This document shows, piece after piece, positions 54,652 to 63,200 of a stretch of DNA of 64,000 nt (its first letter is position 1; each line of letters begins with the position of its first letter). The notes below the pieces were generated by a model, which was given only the letters and a program-made list of their open reading frames with translations, had not been told where the DNA came from and searched no databases. Made by a program: the position numbers and the translations under genes. Source of the DNA: Pseudomonas beijingensis (GTDB lineage Bacteria > Pseudomonadota > Gammaproteobacteria > Pseudomonadales > Pseudomonadaceae); NCBI RefSeq assembly GCF_030687295.1, contig NZ_CP117425.1, positions 4,530,001-4,594,000 of the forward strand. Reading direction: 5' to 3'.

Positions 54652-55644
54652 TTAAAGTGTGCCGATAGTACCTGGGTTGAACACTGCGTCCACCGGGGCA
54701 ATGCCGTTGACCAGCGGTACACCGAATTCAGCCTGGCTGATTTCGAACACATCCCCCGGCTGCGTGCGGATGCCATCGGCGAACGACAAGGTCGCGGTGC
54801 CGAAGAAGTGAACGTGGACGTCCCCCGGGCGCAGGAACTGACTGTACTTGAAGTGGTGGAATTCCAGGTTTTCGAGGCTGTGGCACATGTTCGCCTCGCC
54901 ACTGAGGAACTCGTTCTGCCACAGCACTTCGCCGTTGCGCAGAATACGACTGGTCCCGGACAGATGTTGAGGCAGTTCACCCACGCGAAGTTCCGGACCA
55001 AAACTGCAACTGCGCAATTTCGAATGGGCCAGGTACAGGTAATTCTTGCGTTCCATCACGTGGTCGGAAAACTCGTTGCCCACGGCAAAGCCCAGGCGAT
55101 AGGGCTTGCCGTCGTGGCCGATGACATACAGGCCGCTGATTTCCGGCTCTTCGCCGGCGTCTTCGGCAAAGGGTGGCAGCGGGAACGGATGGCCCGGGCG
55201 GACCACAATGCTGCCGTCGCCCTTGTAGAACCATTCCGGTTGCACGCCGGCCTGCCCGGCCTGGGGTTTCCCGCCCTCCACGCCCCACTTGAAGATGCGC
55301 ATGGTGTCGGTCATGGTCGCTTCGTCGCCGGCCTGCTGGTGCATCTTGTCCCGAGCCGAGGCGCTGCCCAGGTGGGTCAGGCCAGTGCCGCTGACCAATA
55401 GGTGCGCCGGGTCCGGGTGGTCCAGCGGCGGCAGGATGCGCAGCTCATCGAGCAACTGCGCATAGTCATGACTCGCACCCAGGCCCAGGCTGCCGACCTG
55501 CTGTTCAAGCTTCACGCCCGCTTCGATGGCCGCCAGCGCCAGCTCGCGCACGGTGCCGGCGCCCTGCACTTCGCGCACCTGATCGCCCTCGACCACACCG
55601 ACGCGGCGTTCGCCGTTACTCAATTCGAACTGAACTAAACGCAT
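54652..55644 (-). CDS. FAH-family 2-keto-3-deoxypentonate dehydratase
   Basis: A 330-aa protein of the fumarylacetoacetate-hydrolase fold. LLVSGTGLTHLGSASARDKM is the run seen in AraD1-type 2-keto-3-deoxy-D-arabinonate dehydratases; EPEISGLYVIGHDGKPYRLG and AVGNEFSDHVMERKNYLYLA carry the metal-binding acidic residues. It should turn 2-keto-3-deoxypentonate into 2-oxoglutarate semialdehyde for the next gene. I start at MRLVQF (55644), with GGGAGAAG upstream. The stereochemistry of the substrate cannot be read. Confidence 0.85.
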   Translation of the reverse strand: MRLVQFELSNGERRVGVVEGDQVREVQGAGTVRELALAAIEAGVKLEQQVGSLGLGASHDYAQLLDELRILPPLDHPDPAHLLVSGTGLTHLGSASARDKMHQQAGDEATMTDTMRIFKWGVEGGKPQAGQAGVQPEWFYKGDGSIVVRPGHPFPLPPFAEDAGEEPEISGLYVIGHDGKPYRLGFAVGNEFSDHVMERKNYLYLAHSKLRSCSFGPELRVGELPQHLSGTSRILRNGEVLWQNEFLSGEANMCHSLENLEFHHFKYSQFLRPGDVHVHFFGTATLSFADGIRTQPGDVFEISQAEFGVPLVNGIAPVDAVFNPGTIGTL

Positions 55645-55687
55645 ATTCTTCTCCCTGCAAACATCACTTGAATGACACACTGATCCC

Positions 55688-55777
55688 TGTGGGAGCGAGC
55701 TTGCTCGCGATTACAGTCTGACAGTCGACATCATGGGTGAATGTAAGACCGCAATCGCGAGCAAGCTCGCTCCCACA
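55688..55777. repeat. REPIN inside the pentonate operon
   Basis: Inverted TGTGGGAGCGAGCTTGCTCG copies lie between the transporter and FAH genes, both on the minus strand. It may adjust relative expression within the operon or separate two transcripts. Confidence 0.88.
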
Positions 55778-55802
55778 GTTTGATCGGGGTCGCCCCCCAC
55801 AT

Positions 55803-57125
55803 TTATGTACGCGTAGCCCCCCGGGCGCTGGCCGCGAACTGATCCGCCGGCAGCACATGCTTGCGCTCCAGCAACCGGTAAACCACGCCGGTCAGCACTA
55901 GGCCAAAGACCATCACGCCCGACAGGAAGTACAGCCCCGAGGCCAGGTTACCGGTGTACTCCTTCAGCGCACCGATCACGAACGGACCAATGTAGCCGCC
56001 CAGGTTGCCCACCGAGTTGATCAGCGCAATGCCCGCCGCCGCACTGGCGCCGGCAAAGAAACGTCCCGGCAAGGTCCAGAACACCGCCGTGCAGGAAAAC
56101 AGCGCGAACGCCACCAGGCACAGCGCCGCCAGTTGCAGCACCGGCACCGACAACCAGGCGCTGAGGAACAGGCCGATGGCGCCCAGCACGTACAACACGG
56201 CCAGGTGACCGTAGCGGTCGTTCAAACGGTCGGAACTGCGGGGAATGATCAGCAGGCCGACGATGCCGAAGATGTACGGCACCGACGACACGAAACCGGT
56301 CACCAGGTCGGTGCCGCCGAACTGCTTGATCAGCGTCGGCAACCACAGGCCCAGGCCATAGATACTCAAGGTCACCGGCAGGTAGAACAGCGCCAGCAGC
56401 AAGACACGCTTGTCCTTGAGGGCATGCAGCGGATTGCCGTGACGGGTCTGGCCGTATTCCTGCAGGTCTTTTTTCAGCTCACCGGTCAGCCAGTCCTTCT
56501 CGGCCTGGTCCATCCATTTCACCTGTTGCGGGCCATCCGGCAGGTAACGTAGCACCGGCCAGGTCAACAGCACCGCCGGCAGGCCGATGACGATGAACAG
56601 CCACTGCCAGCCGTGCAGGCCAAGGATCCCGTCCATGCCCAGCAAGCCGCCGGACACGGGGCCGGTGATCATCATCGCGATGGGTTGGGAAAGTATGAAA
56701 AGACCGAGGATCTTGCCGCGATGGCGCACCGGGAACCACTGGGTGATGTAGTACAGCACGCCCGGGAAGAACCCGGCTTCGGCCGCCCCCAGCAAAAAGC
56801 GCATCACATAGAAACTGTGAGGTCCCTGCACGAAGGCCATGCCGATGGTGATGGCGCCCCAGGTGATCATGATCCGGGCAAACCAGCGCCGGGCACCGAA
56901 GCGCTCCAACATCAGGTTGCTGGGGATCTCCAGCAGGAAATAACCAATGAAAAACAGCCCGGCACCCAGACCGTAGGCGGCGTCGCCGATGCCGAGGTCG
57001 GCGCCCATGTGCAGCTTGGCGAAGCCCACTGCAGAGCGGTCCACGTAGGCGATCAGGTACAGCAGGATCAGGAAGGGAATCAGTTTCAGCGTGATGCGAC
57101 GAATAAGCCGCAATTCCTGGCTCAT
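55803..57125 (-). CDS. MFS sugar-acid transporter (anion:cation symporter family)
   Basis: A 440-aa twelve-helix symporter. The first-helix/loop block YLIAYVDRSAVGFAKLHMGA, the GARRWFARIMITWG loop and FLLGAAEAGFFPGVLYYITQ are typical of the tartrate/galactonate/hexuronate branch. It should take up the aldonic acid consumed by the surrounding enzymes. It is divergent from the dehydratase gene across 193 bp containing two GntR-type sites. Confidence 0.9.
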   Translation of the reverse strand: MSQELRLIRRITLKLIPFLILLYLIAYVDRSAVGFAKLHMGADLGIGDAAYGLGAGLFFIGYFLLEIPSNLMLERFGARRWFARIMITWGAITIGMAFVQGPHSFYVMRFLLGAAEAGFFPGVLYYITQWFPVRHRGKILGLFILSQPIAMMITGPVSGGLLGMDGILGLHGWQWLFIVIGLPAVLLTWPVLRYLPDGPQQVKWMDQAEKDWLTGELKKDLQEYGQTRHGNPLHALKDKRVLLLALFYLPVTLSIYGLGLWLPTLIKQFGGTDLVTGFVSSVPYIFGIVGLLIIPRSSDRLNDRYGHLAVLYVLGAIGLFLSAWLSVPVLQLAALCLVAFALFSCTAVFWTLPGRFFAGASAAAGIALINSVGNLGGYIGPFVIGALKEYTGNLASGLYFLSGVMVFGLVLTGVVYRLLERKHVLPADQFAASARGATRT

Positions 57126-57217
57126 GGGACCGGTCTCCGATTGTTGTTGTTATGGAACCTCGGGGGATTTCTCTCGCGAATGACCGCCAGGACAACCCCT
57201 CCGTTGAATCGGACTAT

Positions 57218-57230
57218 ATAGTAATACTAT
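57218..57230. promoter_or_regulatory. GntR/FadR-type operator, site 1
   Basis: ATAGTAATACTAT is a perfect 13-nt palindrome about 88 bp upstream of the transporter start. It fits the FadR-subfamily pattern GT-N3-AC and recurs at 57293. The obvious binder is the GntR protein encoded at 59307. Confidence 0.7.
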
Positions 57231-57292
57231 TTACCCAACAACACTTCCAAACCGCACAAATTGCGCTTATGTTACGCTTCAGCTAGAACAAT

Positions 57293-57305
57293 ATAGTCAT
57301 ACAAT
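57293..57305. promoter_or_regulatory. GntR/FadR-type operator, site 2
   Basis: ATAGTCATACAAT differs from site 1 at two positions and lies just before the dehydratase ATG at 57319, where binding would block initiation. The sites are 75 bp apart centre to centre, suggesting joint control of both divergent units. Confidence 0.68.
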
Positions 57306-57318
57306 AAGAGAATCGATC

Positions 57319-59055
57319 ATGTCTGATAAGAAACCCTCCCTGCGCTCGGCCCAATGGTTTGGCACCGCCGACAAAAACGGCTTCATGTACCGCAGCTGGA
57401 TGAAAAATCAGGGCATCGCCGACCATCAGTTCCACGGCAAGCCGATCATCGGCATCTGCAACACCTGGTCGGAGCTGACGCCGTGCAACGCGCACTTCCG
57501 GCAGATCGCCGAGCACGTCAAGCGCGGCGTGATCGAAGCCGGGGGCTTCCCCGTGGAATTCCCGGTGTTCTCCAACGGCGAATCGAACCTGCGTCCCACC
57601 GCTATGCTGACCCGCAACCTGGCGAGCATGGACGTGGAAGAGGCGATTCGCGGCAACCCGATTGACGGCGTCGTGCTGCTCACCGGTTGCGACAAGACCA
57701 CCCCGGCGTTGGTGATGGGCGCCGCCAGTTGCGACGTCCCGGCCATCGTCGTCACCGGCGGGCCGATGCTCAACGGCAAGCATAAGGGCCAGGACATTGG
57801 CTCGGGCACCGTGGTCTGGCAATTGAGCGAACAGGTCAAGGCCGGCACGATCACCATCGATGATTTCCTCGCGGCCGAGGGCGGCATGTCCCGCTCGGCG
57901 GGCACCTGCAATACCATGGGCACGGCCTCGACCATGGCCTGCATGGCCGAAGCCCTCGGTACCTCCCTGCCCCACAACGCGGCGATTCCGGCCGTGGACG
58001 CACGGCGTTATGTGCTGGCCCATATGTCCGGCATGCGCGCCGTGGAAATGGTCCGTGAAGATCTGAAACTGTCGAAGATCCTGACCAAGGAAGCCTTCGA
58101 AAACGCCATTCGCGTCAACGCGGCCATCGGCGGCTCGACCAACGCGGTGATCCACCTCAAGGCCATTGCCGGACGCATCGGCGTGCAACTGGACCTGCAC
58201 GACTGGACCCGCATCGGTCGCGGCATGCCGACCATCGTCGACCTGCAGCCGTCCGGGCGCTTCCTGATGGAAGAGTTCTACTACGCCGGCGGCCTGCCCG
58301 CCGTGCTGCGGCGTCTGGGCGAAGCCAACCTGATTCCCCATCCGAACGCCTTGACCGTCAATGGCAAGAGCCTCGGCGAAAACACCAAGGACGCACCGAT
58401 CTACGGCCAGGACGAAGTCATCCGCACCCTGGACAATCCGATCCGCGCCGACGGTGGTATCTGCGTGTTGCGCGGTAACCTGGCGCCACTGGGCGCGGTG
58501 CTCAAGCCGTCCGCCGCCACCGCCGAACTGATGCAGCATCGCGGTCGCGCGGTGGTGTTCGAGAACTTCGACGAGTACAAGGCACGGATCAATGACCCGG
58601 AACTGGACGTGGACGCCAGCTCGATCCTGGTGATGAAGAACTGCGGGCCGAAGGGTTATCCAGGCATGGCCGAAGTCGGCAACATGGGCTTGCCGGCCAA
58701 GCTGCTGGCCCAGGGCGTGACGGACATGGTGCGGATTTCCGACGCACGCATGAGCGGCACCGCCTACGGCACAGTGGTGCTGCACGTGGCACCGGAAGCC
58801 GCCGCTGGCGGCCCCCTGGCGGCGGTGAAGGAAGGCGACTGGATCGAACTCGATTGCGCCAGCGGCCGCCTGCATCTGGACATCCCGGACGCTGAACTCG
58901 CCGCGCGCCTGGCCGACCTCGTGCCACCGCAGCAACTGCTCGTGGGGGGCTATCGCCAGCTGTACATCGACCACGTCCTGCAAGCGGACCAGGGCTGTGA
59001 CTTCGACTTCCTGGTCGGCTGCCGCGGCGCCGAGGTGCCACGCCACTCCCACTGA
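57319..59055 (+). CDS. IlvD/Edd-family sugar-acid (pentonate) dehydratase
   Basis: A 578-aa iron-sulfur dehydratase. The three cluster cysteines lie in GICNTWSELTPCNAHF, TGCDKTTPALVMGAAS and SAGTCNTMGTASTMACMAEA. IGGSTNAVIHLKAIAGR and DARMSGTAYGTVVLHVAPEA complete the family signature. Members of this branch dehydrate arabinonate, xylonate or similar acids to the 2-keto-3-deoxy form. With the FAH dehydratase and semialdehyde dehydrogenase it makes a full route from pentonate to 2-oxoglutarate. Branched-chain amino-acid IlvD is less likely given the context. Confidence 0.9.
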   Translation: MSDKKPSLRSAQWFGTADKNGFMYRSWMKNQGIADHQFHGKPIIGICNTWSELTPCNAHFRQIAEHVKRGVIEAGGFPVEFPVFSNGESNLRPTAMLTRNLASMDVEEAIRGNPIDGVVLLTGCDKTTPALVMGAASCDVPAIVVTGGPMLNGKHKGQDIGSGTVVWQLSEQVKAGTITIDDFLAAEGGMSRSAGTCNTMGTASTMACMAEALGTSLPHNAAIPAVDARRYVLAHMSGMRAVEMVREDLKLSKILTKEAFENAIRVNAAIGGSTNAVIHLKAIAGRIGVQLDLHDWTRIGRGMPTIVDLQPSGRFLMEEFYYAGGLPAVLRRLGEANLIPHPNALTVNGKSLGENTKDAPIYGQDEVIRTLDNPIRADGGICVLRGNLAPLGAVLKPSAATAELMQHRGRAVVFENFDEYKARINDPELDVDASSILVMKNCGPKGYPGMAEVGNMGLPAKLLAQGVTDMVRISDARMSGTAYGTVVLHVAPEAAAGGPLAAVKEGDWIELDCASGRLHLDIPDAELAARLADLVPPQQLLVGGYRQLYIDHVLQADQGCDFDFLVGCRGAEVPRHSH

Positions 59056-59100
59056 CCCCACCCATCCCCTTGTGGCATCCCCCTGTGGGATGCAAGCTTT

Positions 59101-59192
59101 TGTGGGAGCTGAGCTTGCTCGCGATTGCGGTGCACCAGACAACAGAGATATTGACTGGAAGGGCCTCATCGCGAGCAAGCTCAGCTCCCACA
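59101..59192. repeat. REPIN between the dehydratase and GntR genes
   Basis: Inverted TGTGGGAGCTGAGCTTGCTC copies, a variant of the main family with CTGA in place of CGA. It fills most of the 250-bp gap between these co-oriented genes. Confidence 0.85.
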
Positions 59193-59306
59193 TAAGCTCC
59201 TACAATGGGGTCTGCATCCACCTCAAAAAATCGCATTAGCGACCCGCCATCGCCGCGCCTGCTATCATGCGCAACATTCCCCTCGCACAGGATCGCGCCG
59301 CGTCCC

Positions 59307-60026
59307 ATGGATTACCGCAAACCCTCCGACCGCAAAAGCATGCACGCGCGCATCGTCCAGGAACTGGGCATGCAGATCGTCTCCGGGCGTTTCAAACCGG
59401 ACGATAAACTGCCCGCCGAAGCCCTGTTGTGCGAAGAGTATGCGGTCAGCCGCCCGGTGCTGCGCGAAGCCACGCGGGTGCTGGTCGCCAAAGGCCTGGT
59501 GTATTCGCGTCCGCGCGTGGGCACGGTGGTCAAGGCCCGGCGGGAATGGCACATGCTCGACCCGGATGTGCTGCATTGGCTGATGCAGAGCAGCCCGCAG
59601 AATGAATTCTTCAACCTGCTGACCAGTGTGCGCAGCATCATCGAGCCAGCCGCCGCCGCCCTCGCCGCCCAGTTCGCCGACGAAGCCGACATCGCCGCCA
59701 TCCGTGAAGCCTACCAACGCATGGAGGCAGCCCCGACCCCCGAGGCCGTGCTGCAACCGGACCTGGACTTCCACAGCCGCATCGCCGACGCCACCCACAA
59801 CGACCTGCTCGCCAACCTCTGCAACATGTTGTCGGTGGCCATCGCCGAAGCGCTCAAGCACTCCAACCAGCGGCCCAACCTGCATGAGCTGGCGATGCCG
59901 CGACACAAGGCGATCCTCACCGCCATCGAGAACCGCGACGCCCTCGGCGCCCGCCATGCCACGCTGGTGCAGCTGGACGATGCCCGCAGCGCGCTGAATG
60001 TGGTGCTGGGCAGCGATCCCGCCTGA
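59307..60026 (+). CDS. FadR-subfamily GntR transcriptional regulator
   Basis: A 239-aa regulator. The winged helix-turn-helix covers residues ~10-75 (IVSGRFKPDDKLPAEALLCE, then YAVSRPVLREATRVLVAKGL). The C-terminal FCD domain has the metal-binding residues in DLDFHSRIADATHND and AMPRHKAILTAIENRD. Such proteins repress sugar-acid genes until the acid binds. I start at MDYRKP (59307), because the upstream frame lacks family sequence. The two matching palindromes at 57218 and 57293 are its likely targets. Confidence 0.92.
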   Translation: MDYRKPSDRKSMHARIVQELGMQIVSGRFKPDDKLPAEALLCEEYAVSRPVLREATRVLVAKGLVYSRPRVGTVVKARREWHMLDPDVLHWLMQSSPQNEFFNLLTSVRSIIEPAAAALAAQFADEADIAAIREAYQRMEAAPTPEAVLQPDLDFHSRIADATHNDLLANLCNMLSVAIAEALKHSNQRPNLHELAMPRHKAILTAIENRDALGARHATLVQLDDARSALNVVLGSDPA

Positions 60027-60033
60027 CATCCCC

Positions 60034-60142
60034 TGTAGGAGCTGCCGAGTGCAACGAGGCTGCGATCTTTACGCAGACCATTGAGTCCAAAGCGAAGGAC
60101 CAAGATCAAGATCAAAAGATCGCAGCCTTCGGCAGCGCCTAC
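60034..60142. repeat. GTAGGAGCTG-type inverted repeat after the GntR gene
   Basis: The arms TGTAGGAGCTGCCGAG and CTTCGGCAGCGCCTAC enclose AGGCTGCGATCTTT and AAAAGATCGCAGCC, the same nested design as 41602-41710. It may end the regulator transcript. Confidence 0.82.
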
Positions 60143-60256
60143 CCACACCCCGCCCGCAACCGGGTGGTATGTATGTACCACCCACCCGGAACATAGAAGT
60201 CGATACTTTTCTCACCGTCATTCCGACGGCAATGAAATTTATGAAAAGGACTTCTC

Positions 60257-63200
60257 ATGACCACCCTCCCCACGGCTGACACCGCCGCCGCATTGGCACA
60301 ACGGGTCCGCCTGCAATTCGCCAGCCGCCCGACCTTCGAACAGGTCGCCCAACGCATGCTTGAGCAAGCCCTCAAGGACAAATACCCCTGGCTGACCCTC
60401 GACCTCGCCAAGACCCAATTGGCAACGCCGGACGTGGTCGGGCGCGGTTGGCACTTCCAACCGTTCATGCCTCAGGTCCTCGATTACCTGGCCTCGGACA
60501 CCCCCATGGATTTCAGCCCACGGGGCAATCTGGATTACTACCTTTCCGACAGCATTCCCCGCCGCCTCTGGTCAGGCAACGAAAAACCGGACATGAAAGT
60601 CATCAAAAAATTGCTCCTTGAACTGGCCTGGAGCCTGCCGATCGGACTCGAAGATGCGCTAACCCGCTACTGGAGCACCGACCTCGACACCAGCGGCCAA
60701 ACCGGTACGAACGTCACCCGCTGGGGCTGGCTCAGCGATGTGCTCAGGAACACGCTGAACATCCGCGGGCTGCAACAACCGGGCCTCAGCGATCCGGCAC
60801 GTGCGGCCCTGGACCAGATCGTCCGCTGGCCGGACCGTGACCTGCGTTTCAGTCGCCACAATCAGGCGCCTGTGTACGCTTACAGCCTGGAAACCAGAAT
60901 CACTCAAGGCACCTCCAGCACCGTGCTGGTCGGCACCGAGATCCTTTTGACCTGGCCCACTCGCAGCGCCACCGAACTTCTGTTGTGCAGCCCCGGTGGT
61001 CCCGTGCAGTCCTTTGCATCCATTGAAACCTTCAATGAATATTGGGGCGAACGGATCGCCGGCGAGTACATCGTCGACACCGTCACCTGCCAGCGCTACG
61101 AGATCAGCGGCAATGTCTTCGAGATTCAAGCGGCGATGCTGCTGGAACAGCAACTGGCCGACCTCAAGGCTGTACAACTGCCGTCTCGGATCGGTCTACA
61201 AGACTTGAAGAAGCTCTACAACGACTTGAGCGACCCGGCCCGCTACCTCCTCGACGCCCCACGTCTCACGCCTGAAACGTCGGCGCAACTCGAACCGCTA
61301 TTGCCCGGATGGCTGCAAACAGCCTCCATCGCAGATCAGACCGCGTTCCAGCGCTACAGCCTGACCCTGGCCAGCGCGAAAAAACGCAACCAGGGCCAGA
61401 CCTTTCTCAGTGACACCAGTGACATCAGGGCCTTTACCGCCAACGCCTTGCTCAACCGCATGACACAAACGAACGACAGCAGCCCGGACAAGGTGCCCTC
61501 CAGCCACTTCCAGCCCGACGATGTGCGCCTGACGTTCACTGTCTCGGCGGGTTATCCCGGGGCCGTCGGTATCAGCGAAGAGCGCAACATGAGCCTGACC
61601 GACCTGGCCATCAACAACCTCGTCGCCCGGCCAAGTGGGAACCTGAAGCTCAGCCATCGCCTGGGCCTGACGTTGCCGGCCTGGATCACGCCGGATTTCA
61701 TTACCCGCAAAGGCGGGTTGATCGAACAGGTCGACATAGGCGCGAACTATCCTCGTTATCTGCGAGAAAAGTTGCTCGGCAGTTCGCCTCGGGCACAGTG
61801 GCGTCAACACATGTTTGCCCAGCAGATGCCGGCGCAGTTGGCGCTGGAGGCATTGAAACAGCTGCTCGACAACGAAAACGGCATGACCCGCAAAGGCCTG
61901 CGCCTGGTCGAAGCCGTCCTCCAACCCGCGGCAGACGCCCAGCAGGTCGACGGAAGTCAGGTGGTCATGCGGCACCTGGCGTTCCTGCGCAAACCCCAGG
62001 CCCAGCCCGATGTGGTGGCCAACCAGTTCATCATCGAGGCGCAAGACATCACCACCGGCCCGCACCTGCTGTATCGACCGCTGTACGCGCCTGCCCTACA
62101 GGAATTTGCGACCCGTGAGGCCCTGTTGCAGGCCATCACCGCTGCCGGGGACTTGCAGGGCAGCGTCCTGACCTGGCTGTCCGATGCCGCACGCCCGGTG
62201 TATGCCAATGGTGGTTTCCTGGAGCCACACATCGTGCGGTTTTTCCCGGGTGACGAGTTCGAGCAGCCTGAAAAGCCCGCCCCGGCGACCCTCGCCAACG
62301 ACGACAGCCACGACGATCTGCTGCAATCGCTGCAAAAAGGCCAACTCATGCAGTACCTCTACGGCTGCAACGCCCAGGCCCTGGTCACCCAGGCCGACCG
62401 GGCCTCGGTCTCCAACAGCGAAAGCCGCTGGGCGGTGTTGCTCGAGGGCGGCGGCCTGTTGTTCAACACGCTGCTGTTTCCTTTGCTACGTGGCCCGGCC
62501 ATGACCACCGTCTGGCTGTGGAACCTGATGGCCAGCGCCCGAAACGACATCCCGGCCCTGATCAGTGAAGATCCGGTGGCTCGGGAGCTGGCGGCCGTCG
62601 ATTTGCTGGTCAACCTGGCGTTGCTGGTGAGCCAGTTCCCCTCTAGCCACATCCCTGCTCATGCCCCCGTACCCGAATCGATCAAGAAACACGCCATGCG
62701 CCCGCCAGCGCCACGCGCCATTGCCGAGCAATGGCCCGCGCCGTCCTCGCCGCGCATCATCGAGGGGAGCATTGCCTTGCCGGGCACCCACGCTGAAACC
62801 GCTGCCAGGACCTTGGACTTGAGCTTCACCAGCACCCACCATCGCTTGACGCCGGAACAACGCACCCGCCTGCAGCGCCTGCAAGTACCACACCCGGCTT
62901 CACTGCCCGAACCGATCACCTATGGGCCCTACAAGGGCCTGTACGTGATCGGCAACAAATGGCACGCCGAGGTTAAGGGCATGCTGTATCGAGTCACCCC
63001 GGAAGAGGACGGCAGCGCCACCATCGTCGACCCGCTCGACTCGACCAAAAAAGGTCCGCCGTTACGCGTCGATACCCAGGGCCAATGGGTCCTGGACCTG
63101 CGCCTGCGCCTGCTGGGAGGGGCGCCGCCCAAGCGCGTGGCTGCACAACGTCGTCTCAATAGCCAACGATGCAAGGAATTGATCGAGGAGATGGACCAGT

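Noticed and set aside
53248..55401. A 717-codon plus-strand open frame
   Set aside because: It spans two real minus-strand genes (semialdehyde dehydrogenase and FAH dehydratase), which no single real gene would.
57126..57318. IS or phage remnant suggested by the AT-rich gap
   Set aside because: The AT content is explained by promoter and operator sequence; no terminal repeats or transposase fragments are present.
57283..59193. A 636-codon minus-strand open frame
   Set aside because: It is fully antisense to the well-supported IlvD/Edd dehydratase and has histidine/glycine-rich composition typical of a shadow frame.
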